Source of the DNA: Nannochloropsis salina CCMP1776
Lineage: Eukaryota > Sar > Eustigmatophyceae > Eustigmatales > Monodopsidaceae
DNA: 64,000 nucleotides
Direction of reading: 5' to 3'
Assembly: GCA_004565275.1 (NCBI GenBank)
Contig: SDOX01000175.1
Location: 97,899-161,898, forward strand
The translations under genes and the position numbers were made by a program. The notes below the pieces were generated by a model. The model was not told the origin of the DNA and searched no databases. It saw only the letters and a program-made list of their open reading frames with translations. This document shows, piece after piece, positions 41,440 to 52,440 of this stretch (position 1 is its first letter; each line of letters begins with the position of its first letter).

Positions 41440-41904
41440 TTATTCCTGGCTCTTAGCAATGAATTCCTGCAGCTTGTGGTACTCTCGAGACTCCTCGCCG
41501 AAGTCCGTGACCACGGCCACCGAGCACTTTTGCACCTTACCGCGCAGGTTTCCCTCCTTGTCCATTTTGGCCAGGCCCACGTACTCCCCAAGCTTCTCGC
41601 GCGTTTCGATGTAGAGGAGAGGCACACTCCCTTCTTTGCAAAGCGCTGTGACCAGCGTCTTGTACTCGTCCGAGTCTACGTCGCGGGCGAGAACGCAGAG
41701 TTTGGCAGAGTGTCGATCGAGAGCCTTGGCACTCTCATGCAGACCACGTTGAAGGCCATCGTGCACAAGCGCCTTGCGGAGAACGCCGCGAAGAGCTGAC
41801 TCTTCGTTCAACTCCAACTCCTCCTCCACGGCAGGGGCAGCCACCTCCTCGCCTCCCTCCTCTCCACCCTCCGCCACGTCCATGATAGGATCGTCCTCGG
41901 CCAT
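41440..41904 (-). CDS. RPS12: 40S ribosomal protein S12 (eS12)
   Basis: Cytosolic small-subunit protein near the beak of the 40S head. Single exon, 154 residues. The start at ATG 41904 (MAEDDPIMD) is followed by an acidic head, as in other eS12 proteins. The L7Ae/L30e-like fold follows: LRGVLRKALVHDGLQRGLHE, SAKALDRHSAKLCVLARDVD, KEGSVPLLYIETREKLGEYV, GLAKMDKEGNLRGKVQKCSV and AVVTDFGEES. The length matches the family (~132-155). It is divergently paired with NDUFS8. Confidence 0.96.
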   Translation of the reverse strand: MAEDDPIMDVAEGGEEGGEEVAAPAVEEELELNEESALRGVLRKALVHDGLQRGLHESAKALDRHSAKLCVLARDVDSDEYKTLVTALCKEGSVPLLYIETREKLGEYVGLAKMDKEGNLRGKVQKCSVAVVTDFGEESREYHKLQEFIAKSQE

Positions 41905-42708
41905 TATTTTGGGCGTCCTAAGACTTCTTTCTGCATGGGGGAAAAACACAAAGAGCGGGAAGAAAAAGAGAAAAAGCATGGGAGGCCAAGTGATAAATGG
42001 TGAGCGAATGAAGAAAAAGAGGGCGCACCGCACCACTTCACCAGATAGTGCCGTGACAAACGTGGACCGAAATGTGATTTCATCACTGAGGTATACATTT
42101 TTACACGTGGGAACGAGGCAGGCTGACAAACAGGAAACAAATGAGGGGGAGGGGAGAAAAGCGGTGGGTGGCCGTAGGACGCTCAGAGCGATGGGGTGGG
42201 CAATCTTCGCTCAGACAGGTGGACAGGAGTGATGCCCGACCATGTGATGATAAGTGGGGGCTGGCACCCAAAGCAGCACGCTTACGGGTCTTGCGCTTTA
42301 ATGCATATTGAAATGTGTCTACCGTAAATTGGACCAACGCCGCCAGTCCCGTGTTTTTCATCACGGCGTGCCCCTGAACTCCGGCTTTCCATTCTGGAGA
42401 TCGGAACGGTCTTCCTTTTAGGCCCCATCTTGTGGACCGAGGTGAGCCAGCATGTAGCGTAGCGCTTGACGGGGAAAAATGAGTTTTCAGTGAACCAAGG
42501 TGGCGGTAAAATGCACTGCTATCGCATCCCTGCTTTCGCCTTGCACCTGTTAGGAGCATTCTTTGTATTTTTAGGAAGGATGGCCTGGATATGACGGCGA
42601 GATTCGAGGTCCAGATTTGTCTGCGTGAGTGCGAGCGCAATCGCATCGATGTGATCCTGTGCTCTTCTGCTCAAGTCAACAAATTTGCGTTTCACTTCTC
42701 ACAGAGGC
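41905..42708. other. Divergent spacer between eS12 and NDUFS8
   Basis: No supported gene. A pyrimidine-rich TTCACTTCTCACAG ends 5 bases before the NDUFS8 ATG and is a plausible 5' UTR acceptor. Open frames on the minus strand are not recognisable. Confidence 0.4.
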
Positions 42709-43371
42709 ATGGCATCGCAGCTTCTCACCCGTGTGTTGCAGCGGGGGCTGCCTCCCTCAGCCAGTCTTCGGTCGAGCATCCGCCCGGCCGTACAGGCTCC
42801 CCTGGTACAGGCAAGCCTCGCATTGAGCAGCAGCAACAAATCTACTCCTCCCGCCCCATTAGAAGAACCCAAGACGAGCTTCTCAGAAGTCTTGGACAGG
42901 GCGACGAACATTTTCTTCCTGACCGAATTAATGCGTGGCTTTTGGCTGTCCTTCGAGGTAGCGATGAAGCCGAAAGTGACCATCAATTACCCTTTTGAAA
43001 AGGGACACCTCTCACCGCGCTTCCGAGGAGAGCACGCCCTCCGCCGGTATCCGAACGGAGAGGAACGCTGCATTGCGTGCAAGTTGTGCGAAGCCATTTG
43101 CCCTGCGCAGGCCATCACTATCGAAGCAGAGCAACGGGCGGATGGGTCCAGGAAGACCACCCGCTACGACATCGACATGACCAAGTGTATCTTCTGTGGC
43201 TTCTGCCAGGAGGCTTGCCCCGTCGATGCCATTGTCGAGGGCCCTAATTTCGAATTTGCAACGGAAACGCACGAAGAGCTGTTGTATGACAAGGAGAAGC
43301 TTCTGGCCAACGGGGATAAATGGGAGGTGGCGATTGCGCGGAACTTGGCAGCCGAGCATCTGTACCGATGA
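42709..43371 (+). CDS. NDUFS8: Complex I 23-kDa iron-sulfur subunit (NDUFS8/TYKY)
   Basis: Carries clusters N6a and N6b in the peripheral arm of mitochondrial NADH:ubiquinone oxidoreductase. Single exon, 220 residues from ATG 42709. Residues 1-~45 form a Ser/Arg/Ala-rich mitochondrial presequence ([20 protein letters not shown]). Two 4Fe-4S motifs are intact: [16 protein letters not shown] and [16 protein letters not shown]. Conserved flanks are present too: [20 protein letters not shown] and [10 protein letters not shown], and the [17 protein letters not shown] tail. Identification is secure. Confidence 0.97.
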   Translation: MASQLLTRVLQRGLPPSASLRSSIRPAVQAPLVQASLALSSSNKSTPPAPLEEPKTSFSEVLDRATNIFFLTELMRGFWLSFEVAMKPKVTINYPFEKGHLSPRFRGEHALRRYPNGEERCIACKLCEAICPAQAITIEAEQRADGSRKTTRYDIDMTKCIFCGFCQEACPVDAIVEGPNFEFATETHEELLYDKEKLLANGDKWEVAIARNLAAEHLYR

Positions 43372-43783
43372 GGTGGAGTGGGATAGCAAGGAGAGGACGG
43401 GCGGGAGTAGTGTCGGGGGCAAGGGCATGATGAAGGGTGTAAGATGATGAAGGGGGGCAGGCATGCTTGTCTGAATGAAGGAACGGGACGGAGCCTCGGA
43501 GGCAAGGCGTGGGAGAGTGGCCCCAAGGGGTTTGAGTCCTGGTTGTGAAAGGGGTGGCTTCATGGGAAGGGGAGGCCCAACGCAGAAATTGGGCCGAGTA
43601 GTGCACATGAAAAGGAGGGGAAAACTGGATTTGAAGAAAGAAAAGGTGACGAGATAAATCAGTCAGAGGAAGCGAGCACGGTCGCCTTCTTTCTCTGACT
43701 CCAGAGCCTTTGACGGGACCGACGCGGCCCAGGCGATCAACTTTGTTGCCCCCCCCTTGGGACCCTTGACTTTATACGGGCAC
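43372..43783. other. Convergent 3' spacer between NDUFS8 and the kinase gene
   Basis: G-rich on the + strand. No coding signal other than a minus-strand frame ending at 43663, which could be an alternative end of the kinase gene. Confidence 0.35.
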
Positions 43784-46700
43784 TTAATAGCCCCTACCCC
43801 TGCTTTTTCCCGCCGAGGCTGAACCCTGGCGCCCGGTTGCGAGACGCGGCTTCGGCACCGCCCCGCGGGCTCCTCGCCCACTCCCCTGACCCTGGCGGCG
43901 GCTAGAAGTATTGGACATGGTGAGACTCTCGTTGGTTGGCAGTGCTGCAGCACCCCCGTGCACGATGTGTTTATAGGAGTGCGCCGCGTAGACTTCCGCT
44001 CTCGGTCCTAGCCGCCCCCTCCCTCTCAGCCCGGTGCCAGGGACCCGAGCCCCTCCCCCTTGACTCCTACCGGCTCTCCAAAAGTGGTACAGCTGGGTCT
44101 TCCCCCCCCCCTGCCGCCCCCCCCCCTCTCGCTTCGCCCTTCCCCTCCTTCCTCCCCCCGGAGGAGGGAGAGGGAGAGGCCGGGGGCAAGGAACCGGAGA
44201 AAGTGGTGGCCAAAGAAGGCCCGCCTCCGCCCATACCCCCCCCTCCCCCCTCCCCCTCCCCCCCACTTGGCAGCAGAGGAGAAGCTGTCTAGGGTGGATG
44301 AGCCGCCCGGCCCATGGAGGGAGGAGGGGGAGGAGGGGGAGGAGGAGGAGGAGGGGTTCTGGGAGACGGCGGCAGTGAATTGGTGGCACATGCCCTGTAC
44401 GCCCACCCAGAAGGCGCGGTACTCGTCCAGACGCTCCAGAAAGCGGTCTTTGAGGCGGGGCTTGTGCGAGTAGGCGACAAAGCGCTCCACGTGCTCGGAT
44501 TTCTGGAGTAGCACCTCGAGTATCACCTCCGTCTGCGCCCAGAACACGGCCAGATGCTCCAGAATCTGGTCCACGTCCTGGAGCTTCGCCAGCACCAGGC
44601 TGAGCTCGCGAGACTTGGGGCTAGCGCTGGCGGGGCGGGAGGAAGGGGGGAAGGAGGAGGGGGAGGAGGAGGACGGAGGGAGGTCAAGGGGAAGGACGGG
44701 GGGGTCGGGAAGGGAGGAGCCGTCGAAGCTTTCCTCCATGGCCAGAGGGTCCCCGCCCCTCGTGTGCCTGTCTCCTTCACCTCCTGCCTCCCTGCCTCGG
44801 TCCTTCCCTTCCTGCGCCTCGCCTCCCCGTCCCGACCGCTCCCCCCCCCCCCCGTGGGGCCCCTGTCGTCCCTCCGCCCCTCCCTCCGCCCCTCCCTCCG
44901 CCGCTCCCTTTTCTTCCGGCCCCCGCGGCTTGTGCGTGACCGAAAAGAAGAGGTCGAGGAGCTGGGCTTCGCTCAGAGGCACGTCCTGGTCCTTGGCCTC
45001 CTTCAGCCGCTTCACCACCTGGTAGAGCTCCCTGTCCAAAAACATCAAGCCCGCCTCCCGCTGCTTCTCGGCGAGCGAGGAGGAGGGGGAGGACAAGGGG
45101 GAGGACTCCCTCCGCCCCACCGGATTGCCCTCCTTCCCGCCCTCGGAGAAGGACGCGCGGCTGCGGCCCATTGCCTCCTCCCGCTCCTCGCGGCTTCGCA
45201 CGCGCGACATTTTCTGTTGCTGCGGCTCTCGCTGCTCTTCCCGCGGTTGCTTGGAAGCGAGGCTCCGACGACTCCGCCGTCTGGGCTCTGTCTCCTCCTC
45301 CTCCACCACCGAGTCACCCAGAGACTCGTCGTCCCCCTCCGTCCTTCCCTCCCTCCCCCCTCCCCCCCACCTCTATCTCTCCTTCCGAAAGCCTGGAGCC
45401 CACGGACTCGATGCGAGGCCCGCCTCGGTACAAGCCCTCCCCCGGTCCTTCCCTCCCGCCCTCCCTCCCTCGCTCCCCGCTTCCCTCCCGGGTCAGGATA
45501 TTGTGCAGCTTGAACATGCTCTCCTGGTTCCGGTGTTGGGCCTCGGCCACGGAGTGACGGAGGGCAGCAACCCACTTCCTCACCGTCTCGAAGAAGTCGT
45601 GGGCGAGCGAGGGCTCGTCGTCCTCGATGGCCAGCTCCAGGTCCGGGAACATCTCCAACACCGAGGCCGCTGAGGGGGAAGGGGAGAGGGAGGGAGGGAG
45701 GGAGGGAAAGGGAGGTAGGGGGAGGAAGGTCAGGCACTACCACGTGCCTTCCCCTCTCCTCGTCCCAACTGCATTCAACATTCCTTCCTAAAGCGTGCCA
45801 CAATCGCTCGACTCGCACAATGCCTATCCTCTCCCGTTCAACAGGAAGTTCCTTTAATTTACCGATTTTCCCGACCCCTCCGCCCTCCTCCTCCCTCCCA
45901 CCTACCCGTCTGCTCGATCTTCTTGAGCAATTTGATGGTGTAGATGAGCTGGGCGCGACAGAGAATGGCAGAGCGCTTCACGTCGTGCGCGTCCTGGGGG
46001 GAGTGTTCGCAGGCCCGATGGGCGAGCTCGATGGAGTGGGCGATGGTGTGCTGGATGGTGAGGAGGGGGAGGAGCTTGAAGGGCTCTCCGTTACTCGCCA
46101 TGCTAAAGCGGGAGAGTTGCTGCTGCTGCGGGGGCGGCTCCGATGGATCGGGCTGCGACGAGGGCGGGCGAGAGGCGGGCGGGGGGGCGGGGTCCGGAGA
46201 GAGGGGCCCGGAGGGGGGAAGCCGAGGGCGGGGGGGAAGGGAGGAGCCGGAAGAGGAAGGGGCGGCAGGCCTGTTGGAGCCTGGGGGCGGTCTCTCGTCC
46301 CCCGCCCCGCTCCCCGCCCGGGCAACGGCCATGGAGGAGGCCGTCGAGGAAGGCGAGGGAGGCGAGGGGGGGGGAGGGAGGGGGGGCGGGAGGGAGGGGT
46401 AGCCGTATCCCCCCGGCACCACCCCTCCCCAGCTGCAAACAGGATCCCTGGAAGGCCTGCCCCGTTACCCACGGGTGCTGTAAAGCTTCCTCCACCGTAA
46501 AACGGAGGCCGGGGTCCACCTGCATCAGGCACCGGAGCAGGTCCTTGGCCGCCGCACTCACGCCCCCCCAGGCGGGCGCCTCCAGCTTGACGGCCATTCC
46601 GCCCTGGGAGCGGTCGAACTCCGGGAAGCGGGCCACGAGCATCACGTAAAGCACCGCCCCCAGGCTCCAGCAGTCCACCTTGGTCCCATAGCCGCCCCCC

Positions 46701-47706
46701 CGCCCGTAGGCACGGGCCTCCACCTCCGGGGCCAGGTAGCAGGGCGTGCCCACGAAAGTGCGGGCGGCAGAGCCGTCGTCCTGGCCGATCATCTTGGAGA
46801 GGCCAAAGTCGAGGAGCTTGGCGAAGGGGTAGAAGCCCTCGGGGGAGAGGGCGTCGAGGAGGATGACGTTCTCGGGCTTCACGTCCCGATGCACGATGTG
46901 GAGGCGGTGCAGGTAGGCCAGGGCATGGGCGACCTGGACAAAGATGGGCCGCGCCGTTTCCTCGGTGTAGCGCTTCTTCTGGAGGATGGAGTCGAAGAGC
47001 TCGGTGCCGCGGGCATATTCCAAGACGAGGACGAGGGTGCTGGCGTCCTCGAAAACTCCCTCCAAGCGGATGATGTGGGGGTGCTCCAGCCGCTGCATAA
47101 TCTCCACCTCGCGCCGAAGTCGTGCCTGGTCGAAATTTTCCCGGAGCTGGAGGGGCCGGAGGTCCATGAGCTTGACGGCGAAATCCTCCCCGGTGACCCG
47201 ATTCGTGCACCGATGGACCACGCTGAAGGCCCCCCGGCCGATCTCTTCGTGCAAGGCGTAGAGCCTGTGGGTACCCCGCCGGAAAAGGGGTGAGAAAGGC
47301 GCAGCGCTGCTTGACGCCAGCCAAGCGTGCTCGCGGGTTCGGGGAGAGCAAGGCGGGGCGATGATTTGAAGAGAATGCAACCCCCCGGGGAGAAAGCCAC
47401 GTGACGGCCTCTTCCATAAAGTTTCCAGTTACTTCCCGAAAATGCCACCTACTCAACGGAGAATTCTTACCTGTTAAATGCCTCCATGTCGCGGGATGGC
47501 ACGGTGGGTTCAGCAGGAAGAGAGGGCGGTAGCATCATGAGGGGGCCGGAATGGGCTTCCACCTGCCGCTCCTCTGCCCCCTGCCCGCCCTGACGATCTT
47601 CGCTACCCGCGCTCCCGTCGTTCGAATCATCCGTATCTCCACGATGCTGGTATCCTTGGTAGTAAGGGATCATGGGCTCCACCTGGAACCCCGCGGCCTC
47701 CTCCAC
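43784..47706 (-). CDS. CaMK-like protein kinase with long helical C-terminal extension
   Basis: Minus-strand, multi-exon gene. Exon 47706-47471 (VEEAAGFQVEPMIPYYQGYQ) joins 47264 onward through AG|G (RLYALHEEIGRGAFSVVH). The kinase domain is complete: GRGAFS, FAVKLM, HRDVKPEN, DFGLSKM, GTPCYLAPE, ending near 46450 (EEALQHPWVTGQA). A Pro/Ser-rich linker leads to helical segments (SMASNGEPFKLLPLLTIQHT ... YTIKLLKKIEQT), spliced over 45665-45914 to ASVLEMFPDLELAIEDDEPS and then to SLVLAKLQDVDQILEHLAVF and FVAYSHKPRLKDRFLERLDE. No known domain fits these. Frame changes fall in G-runs near 46420, 45360 and 44110 without GT-AG signals, so indel errors are suspected. The 5' start (an earlier exon) and the exact stop (43784 or 43663) are unresolved. 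Confidence 0.7.
45672..45720. repeat. GGGA simple repeat in a kinase intron
   Basis: GGGA units immediately upstream (minus strand) of the CAG acceptor at 45672-45674. As in the UBC6 intron, a C/T-rich microsatellite serves as the polypyrimidine tract. Confidence 0.6.
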
Positions 47707-48702
47707 CTTCAAAAACCAAAAATAGGGGGTACGTCTTCCTTACAAATCGGCCGCCGACTGGTTGCAGTCGCCGCGCACCCGCAACTGCCAATATCTACCC
47801 TTGTCCGATTCCCTTCTTAGAAGAAAACAAGGTGGGAGGATGCAGTATTGCGCTTAGTGCCACCGTTTCTGTTGCCGTGTAGGAATCGGAAAAAGTTGGT
47901 CAACGGGCGACCATCACGAGCAGAGGCGACGTAAGCAGCAAGGAGCCCGCAGATTTTAGACGAAACGAGGAGCGCAGCCGCAAATTCCTTTCTTAGGCGA
48001 CAGGATACGCCAAACATGAACAGAACAGGTGGTATTGCGCATTTCGACAGGTTTCGGGGTGCGTGTCTGGTAAATGTGTTGAGAGTGACGGGCGTGCATG
48101 GCTTGTCGGCGAGGGGGGCGTACATTGAGTGTACACGCACGCGTTGGGGGAAAAGGCGTTCTGAAGACCAACACCTCCCAGCAAGGCAAGCAACGAAATT
48201 GTGACTAACGTTATAGACGGTTTCTTTCTTTTTCATTTTCCTTTCCCGGCGTTGTCGGTTTGATCCCTCCGCGTGCGTCCATGTACATTATTTTCGTCAA
48301 CACCCAAAGCGTTGGTCTCCATGACAACTCACAAGCATCGTGATTCCTCCTGATGGCTGGGCCGTCATCTTTTCAGCCTTCCACGGGTGTATGTTTCTTT
48401 CCTTTGCTACCTAGAATGGCGGCAAGTCGAGGATTAGTGGACCTGGCACTGATGTATCAGGGAAGAGGAAGGTTGGGATTTAGTTAGCATACTGCATCTT
48501 CGTCTTTCCAACCTCTCCCTATATTTCTAAATTTCTGAAAGATATTTGTTGTAGGCACTCCCAGGAGAGATACCGACGAAGAAGCATTAGGGCCCGCTCA
48601 CAATCTGAGGCAGAGGGAAGACCTTCCTGACAAGAAGCGATAGAGCCTCCCCGAGGATCCAATATACATTATGTTCACCCCGTTACGTCTCCCGAACCGG
48701 AC
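47707..48702. other. Kinase 5' region and spacer to bS21
   Basis: Probably contains the first exon(s) and promoter of the kinase gene. One exon-like stretch at about 47735-47780 on the minus strand (VRGDCNQSAAD before a GTAAGG donor) does not join in phase. Nothing else is supported. Confidence 0.35.
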
Positions 48703-49449
48703 TCACTTGGCTTTTTCATAGCGGACTCGTTCCAGGATACGGTTGATTTTTTCCATAGAGCGCCGGCGGACCCAACGGTTGTACCGTTGCTTGCGCTGTA
48801 CGAAAGGCTTTATGTAGTACTGACCAGGAAGTGAGAGAGCGACCGAAAAGTGTTTGAGTGGAAAAGAAGCGACGAAAGTAAGATGGCTGGTTCCGGAGAG
48901 ACAAGCGGTGCTCACCATCTACTCTCTCGTGATTCTTGAAAGCTGGCACGTACCTTGCGGGCGTCCCACCGCTTTACCAATCCCTCGAATTGCGCCCCCT
49001 CGTCTAAGAACTGCATGGCCTGTCCCATGACCCCAATGTATGACTCTGAGTACACGGCCTTTCGATGGAGTTCAGATGGAAAGTCATGCCTGTTCGATTG
49101 TCTATTCCTTCCTCCCTCTTGGAAAAGGCAGTGCCTTTTCCCCACCGCGTCACCCACTTACTGCCTGTTTGCTACCGTCAAACTCCGCCACGCCCGCCCA
49201 CCGATGCCGTCGCTGCTGTTGCCAGTGCACTAGGAGAGAATGGTGCTCCCGATCGCCCGCTGCTGCACATGGTCCAGAGAAGGCCGTCGTGATAGTGGCA
49301 CGGGCGCTGACCGCAAAGGTGTAGGCCGCAACCCGCACGGCGTCTTGATTCCAGGAGAGCATGGGGCGGACAAAGCGCAACATCATGGCTCCCGAGAAGA
49401 CCCTGGAAATGACGCGCATCGCACGATGAACGAGGGAGTGAGACCGCAT
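48703..49449 (-). CDS. MRPS21: Mitochondrial small-subunit ribosomal protein bS21
   Basis: Three exons: 49449-49162, 49058-48954 and 48819-48703, all phase 0, giving 169 residues. Exon 2 ends EGLVKRWDARK and exon 3 reads YYIKPFVQRKQRYNRWVRRR ... EKINRILERVRYEKAK. This aligns with the RRYYEKPCRRRQ...KINFLMRK end of human MRPS21. Exon 1 (96 residues) is Arg/Ser/Ala-rich with few acids (MRSHSLVHRAMRVISRVFSG) and suits a mitochondrial presequence, though it is long for this protein. bS21 binds near the anti-Shine-Dalgarno end of small-subunit rRNA. Splice sites are GTAAGT/AAAG and GTACGT/TCAG. The first junction is the weaker one. Confidence 0.8.
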
Positions 49450-49839
49450 TGGAGGTAACGAACACAGTTTCCGAGCGTATCCCACGTTTCCGACGACCCC
49501 CATCAAGACTTCGAGGCGATCATCGGTCGCTGTCACGGGCCGTTGCTCAGGAGGCACAATGCGACCGCAACAAAAGCGCGATTTTCCGAGCTATTGTCAC
49601 TTTTAATCTCAGCAGTGTACTGCCTGTAGGACTTCTCTCAAATTTCAACCTTCCTCCATGCTACAGCAGTGCACTACGCTGGGGTGAAGACAAAGGACCT
49701 GGGGTGCTTGGAGCTCCGGTTGGAAAGCGTAATAAATTCCGTAATTGCCTTATTTTTCTTGCGGGTAAAAGAGGCAGCAAGGGCAAGGATCCTGTACCAA
49801 ACAGATATCTCTCCACTAGGCGTTCGACATCCCGGTGAC
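49450..49839. other. Divergent spacer between bS21 and the coiled-coil gene
   Basis: 390 bases between divergent start codons. Probably a shared promoter. No element recognised. Confidence 0.4.
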
Positions 49840-50335
49840 ATGCATGCTAATTTTTTTCGCAACAATGCTTCAGCATCAGCGGGCTCTGGTCACTTCGAGC
49901 CAGCGCCTCAGCACGCTGGCGGAGATGCCGCAAATGCAGTAGCACGCGTGAATGCGAAACTAGACGAATTGGACCGTGTGCTCCAAGATGGTACGTTTGC
50001 TGAAATATTTTACGCAAGCTTTGTCGACTTTTTTTCTTTGAACAAAGCAAGTGAATGTTATTTCCATCATTTTGTTCTTAAACAGTAGCCTCACGCACTT
50101 CTTTCTTTAATGTCTAACAGTTCGTCAAAAAGACATCAAACGCGTGGAAGAAGAAGAAAAAGCTAAGCTCATTGAGAAAGTTGGAACCAAAGCGATGGAA
50201 CTGAACAAGGCTCGCGAAGAACTCGCTCAGACTCAACTCCGCAAGGCGCAGGCTGAAGAGAGGCTTCGAGCACATGAGCTCCTAGGACAGATCCATAAGA
50301 CGATCGAGAATGCCTTTGTGTCTTCAGGGCGATAA
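49840..50335 (+). CDS. Small coiled-coil protein, unknown
   Basis: Two exons: 49840-49990 (MHANFFRNNASASAGSGHFE ... VNAKLDELDRVLQD) and 50121-50335 (RQKDIKRVEEEEKAKLIEKV ... KTIENAFVSSGR), joined GAT G|TT through GTACGT...AACAG. The product is 121 residues. From ~residue 36 to the end it is one long heptad-bearing coiled coil rich in E, K, L and Q, after a short Ala/Ser/His head. Size and shape resemble small complex-forming coiled-coil subunits, but no family can be named. Confidence 0.65.
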
Positions 50336-50913
50336 TCCGTCTACCAGAATCAAAACCGGTAGCATACAGAGGTGGACAGAGATTGTGTGGAGCGGTACTT
50401 CGGGAGGAAGCGTGTTGGCCAAGCAATGATCACGGAAATACGTCTTCCTATGTAGTGAGATTACATTAGGAATATTCATGGATCAATGTTGTATAATCTA
50501 ACATGCCGACTGCCTAGCCTCCATTCGTCCCTGTAATGTCTCTTACTGTAAAAAGGAAATGGATTATAATGGCTCGTTCTTCTGTGTCAGTCAAAATTGT
50601 AGTTACTTCACATCGATTCGTGTTTCTAATTATCATCAGCAGCTCATACCTATCAAAAGTGCACATGCGCGCGGCGCGCGCGGACATGCATCGCCTTCTG
50701 GTCCCTATTCCATTTATTTCTACCACCGATATCTGCCTCCCGGTCCAGGTGTCCTGCCTTACACGCTCACACGCAGACACATGTACGGCATTTTTTGGGC
50801 CCCTGCTATCACATACATCGCACGCCATCGCATGCGTAGATTTCTCCTTATTGATCTTCTCCGTGTTTTTTACGTGCCGCCACCGCGAATGCGAAATCGC
50901 TGACCTGTGGCCA
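50336..50913. other. Convergent 3' spacer, no gene seen
   Basis: AT-rich near 50480-50640, with a short alternating CG tract (CGCGCGGCGCGCGCGG) at about 50668. No coding signal recognised on either strand. Confidence 0.4.
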
Positions 50914-52440
50914 TCATTGCGGTGCAACCGCGCTGGGAGATATCATCGTCGCGTCTTTCGAATTACATGCGCGCATGCACGAGCATTTCCTCAATCGTAT
51001 GCTGTCCGCCTGTGAACGATTACTACAGCTTAAACTGTTTCTAATAACACGGCCGCGATTGTCTATCCTTTTACCATCGCTTGCCCCCCCGATGTACCGT
51101 AAGTCCTCCAAAACATCGACACGATCGATGTTGTAGTTGCTTTTGCCGCCACTACTGCAACTACTACTGGTTATGCCACTGTCAGTAGCACCAGTGCACA
51201 TGTTGACTCTACGCAGAGGCTGCGGCTTTGGTGTACCAGGTTCATCTCCCTCCCACCACTCCGAGACAGCAGAGGCAAGGGCACAAATCGAGGCCCGATT
51301 GGGAAAGAAAGTTTGGCTCAATAGCTTGCCCTTGCGTGGGATGAAAGGGTCGTAATACCTCCTAGCGTACTCTTCATAGTGCCTGTCGGTGCCCATCCAC
51401 GCATCCCAGCAACGTGTGACCGCGCCATAAGTTCCCATATTGTGCGAGTGGTGAAAGTCATGTCTACGCGGCGAAGATAAGGGTGAGCAAATTGAGGTTG
51501 CCAGGTATCCCTCCTGATCACACTTTGCCTTCTTTCTCCTAAGAAATGAAGTCACCCCTCCGTTCTTACATTTGAGGGCCGTTAAAGACGGAAACTTGTG
51601 TAAATGGGCACCAAGGCAGTGCGTAGCCCGAATGAGCGGCACATGTTTCCCACACACGGAAGCTTATCCATCCCAGCAGGATCACGAGATGAGAACCTTG
51701 AAGAAGGCACCCTGCAAACGTGGGGAGAACATCGCAAAGAGCAACTTCGACCATGCCCGCGTATTCACTGTTGATGCTGATATTGACCTGTGACAAAGAG
51801 CGAGCTTTGAGCAAGTCAAAAGGAAACGGTGCGCGACGCATCTATTTCCTTCGACTGCGTCAACTGGCTTTCAGATCCCCTTCCCATTGGCTTTTCTTTT
51901 CCTCACCCGAAACTCGTGATGCTTTTTGTGAGAATATTTATAAAGTCGTCGGTGGTGCATGAGACGATGTGTCCAGTAAAACAAGGTATCATTTACTGCC
52001 AGAGCAATTACCCAGTGCCGTATGACAGTTGGCCAAGGGGGTATTGAAGCATATACCTCCATCTTAAAGAACTTGAACACGTCGAAAAGAACAAAGAGGA
52101 AGGGAATTCGCACAAGTGCTGAACGGATGCAGACTTCTTCCAAGCACTTTCTGATGAGCGCGTCATCAGGCATAGTTGCTGCTTTTTGCACGCGGTACCG
52201 GAGCAGCCAGTTACGTTTCCAGCATAGATAGTAGAAACCTGCGATGCTTAGGTACAACACCTCGCTCACGAGATACACTCCAAACTATGGATAGGGATAT
52301 TAAACGTTTAAAGGACGATAAACGACGCATACACCACCCATCACCTCTCACTTATCTTGAGCACTCACCAGGAATGTAAATCGCTCACTCAATCCAACCC
52401 TTTCGATCAAGGACAACCAGAATCGGCTGATTGTATCCAT
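50914..52440 (-). CDS. ERG25: Sterol C4-methyl oxidase (fatty acid hydroxylase superfamily)
   Basis: Di-iron ER-membrane oxidase that removes the C4 methyls during sterol synthesis. Four exons: 52440-52369, 52284-51907, 51787-51596 and 51513-50914, all phase 0; ~413 residues. Exon 1 gives MDTISRFWLSLIERVGLSER. Histidine boxes are complete: HRLMH (in NDTLFYWTHRLMHHRR), HKKHH and HDFHH (SPRRHDFHHSHNMGTYG). Between them EYAGMVEVALCDVLPTFAG and ETCAAHSGYALPWCPF match SMO/ERG25 well. The enzyme proper ends near EYARR. The final ~140 residues are Ser/Cys/Arg-rich and not conserved. The third intron uses a weak donor (GTTTCC), so that junction is the least certain. Confidence 0.87.

Noticed and set aside
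43663-43953. Minus-strand frame ending RARFL as a separate small gene
   Set aside because: No start context, low complexity, and it overlaps the probable kinase 3' end. Kept only as an alternative terminus.
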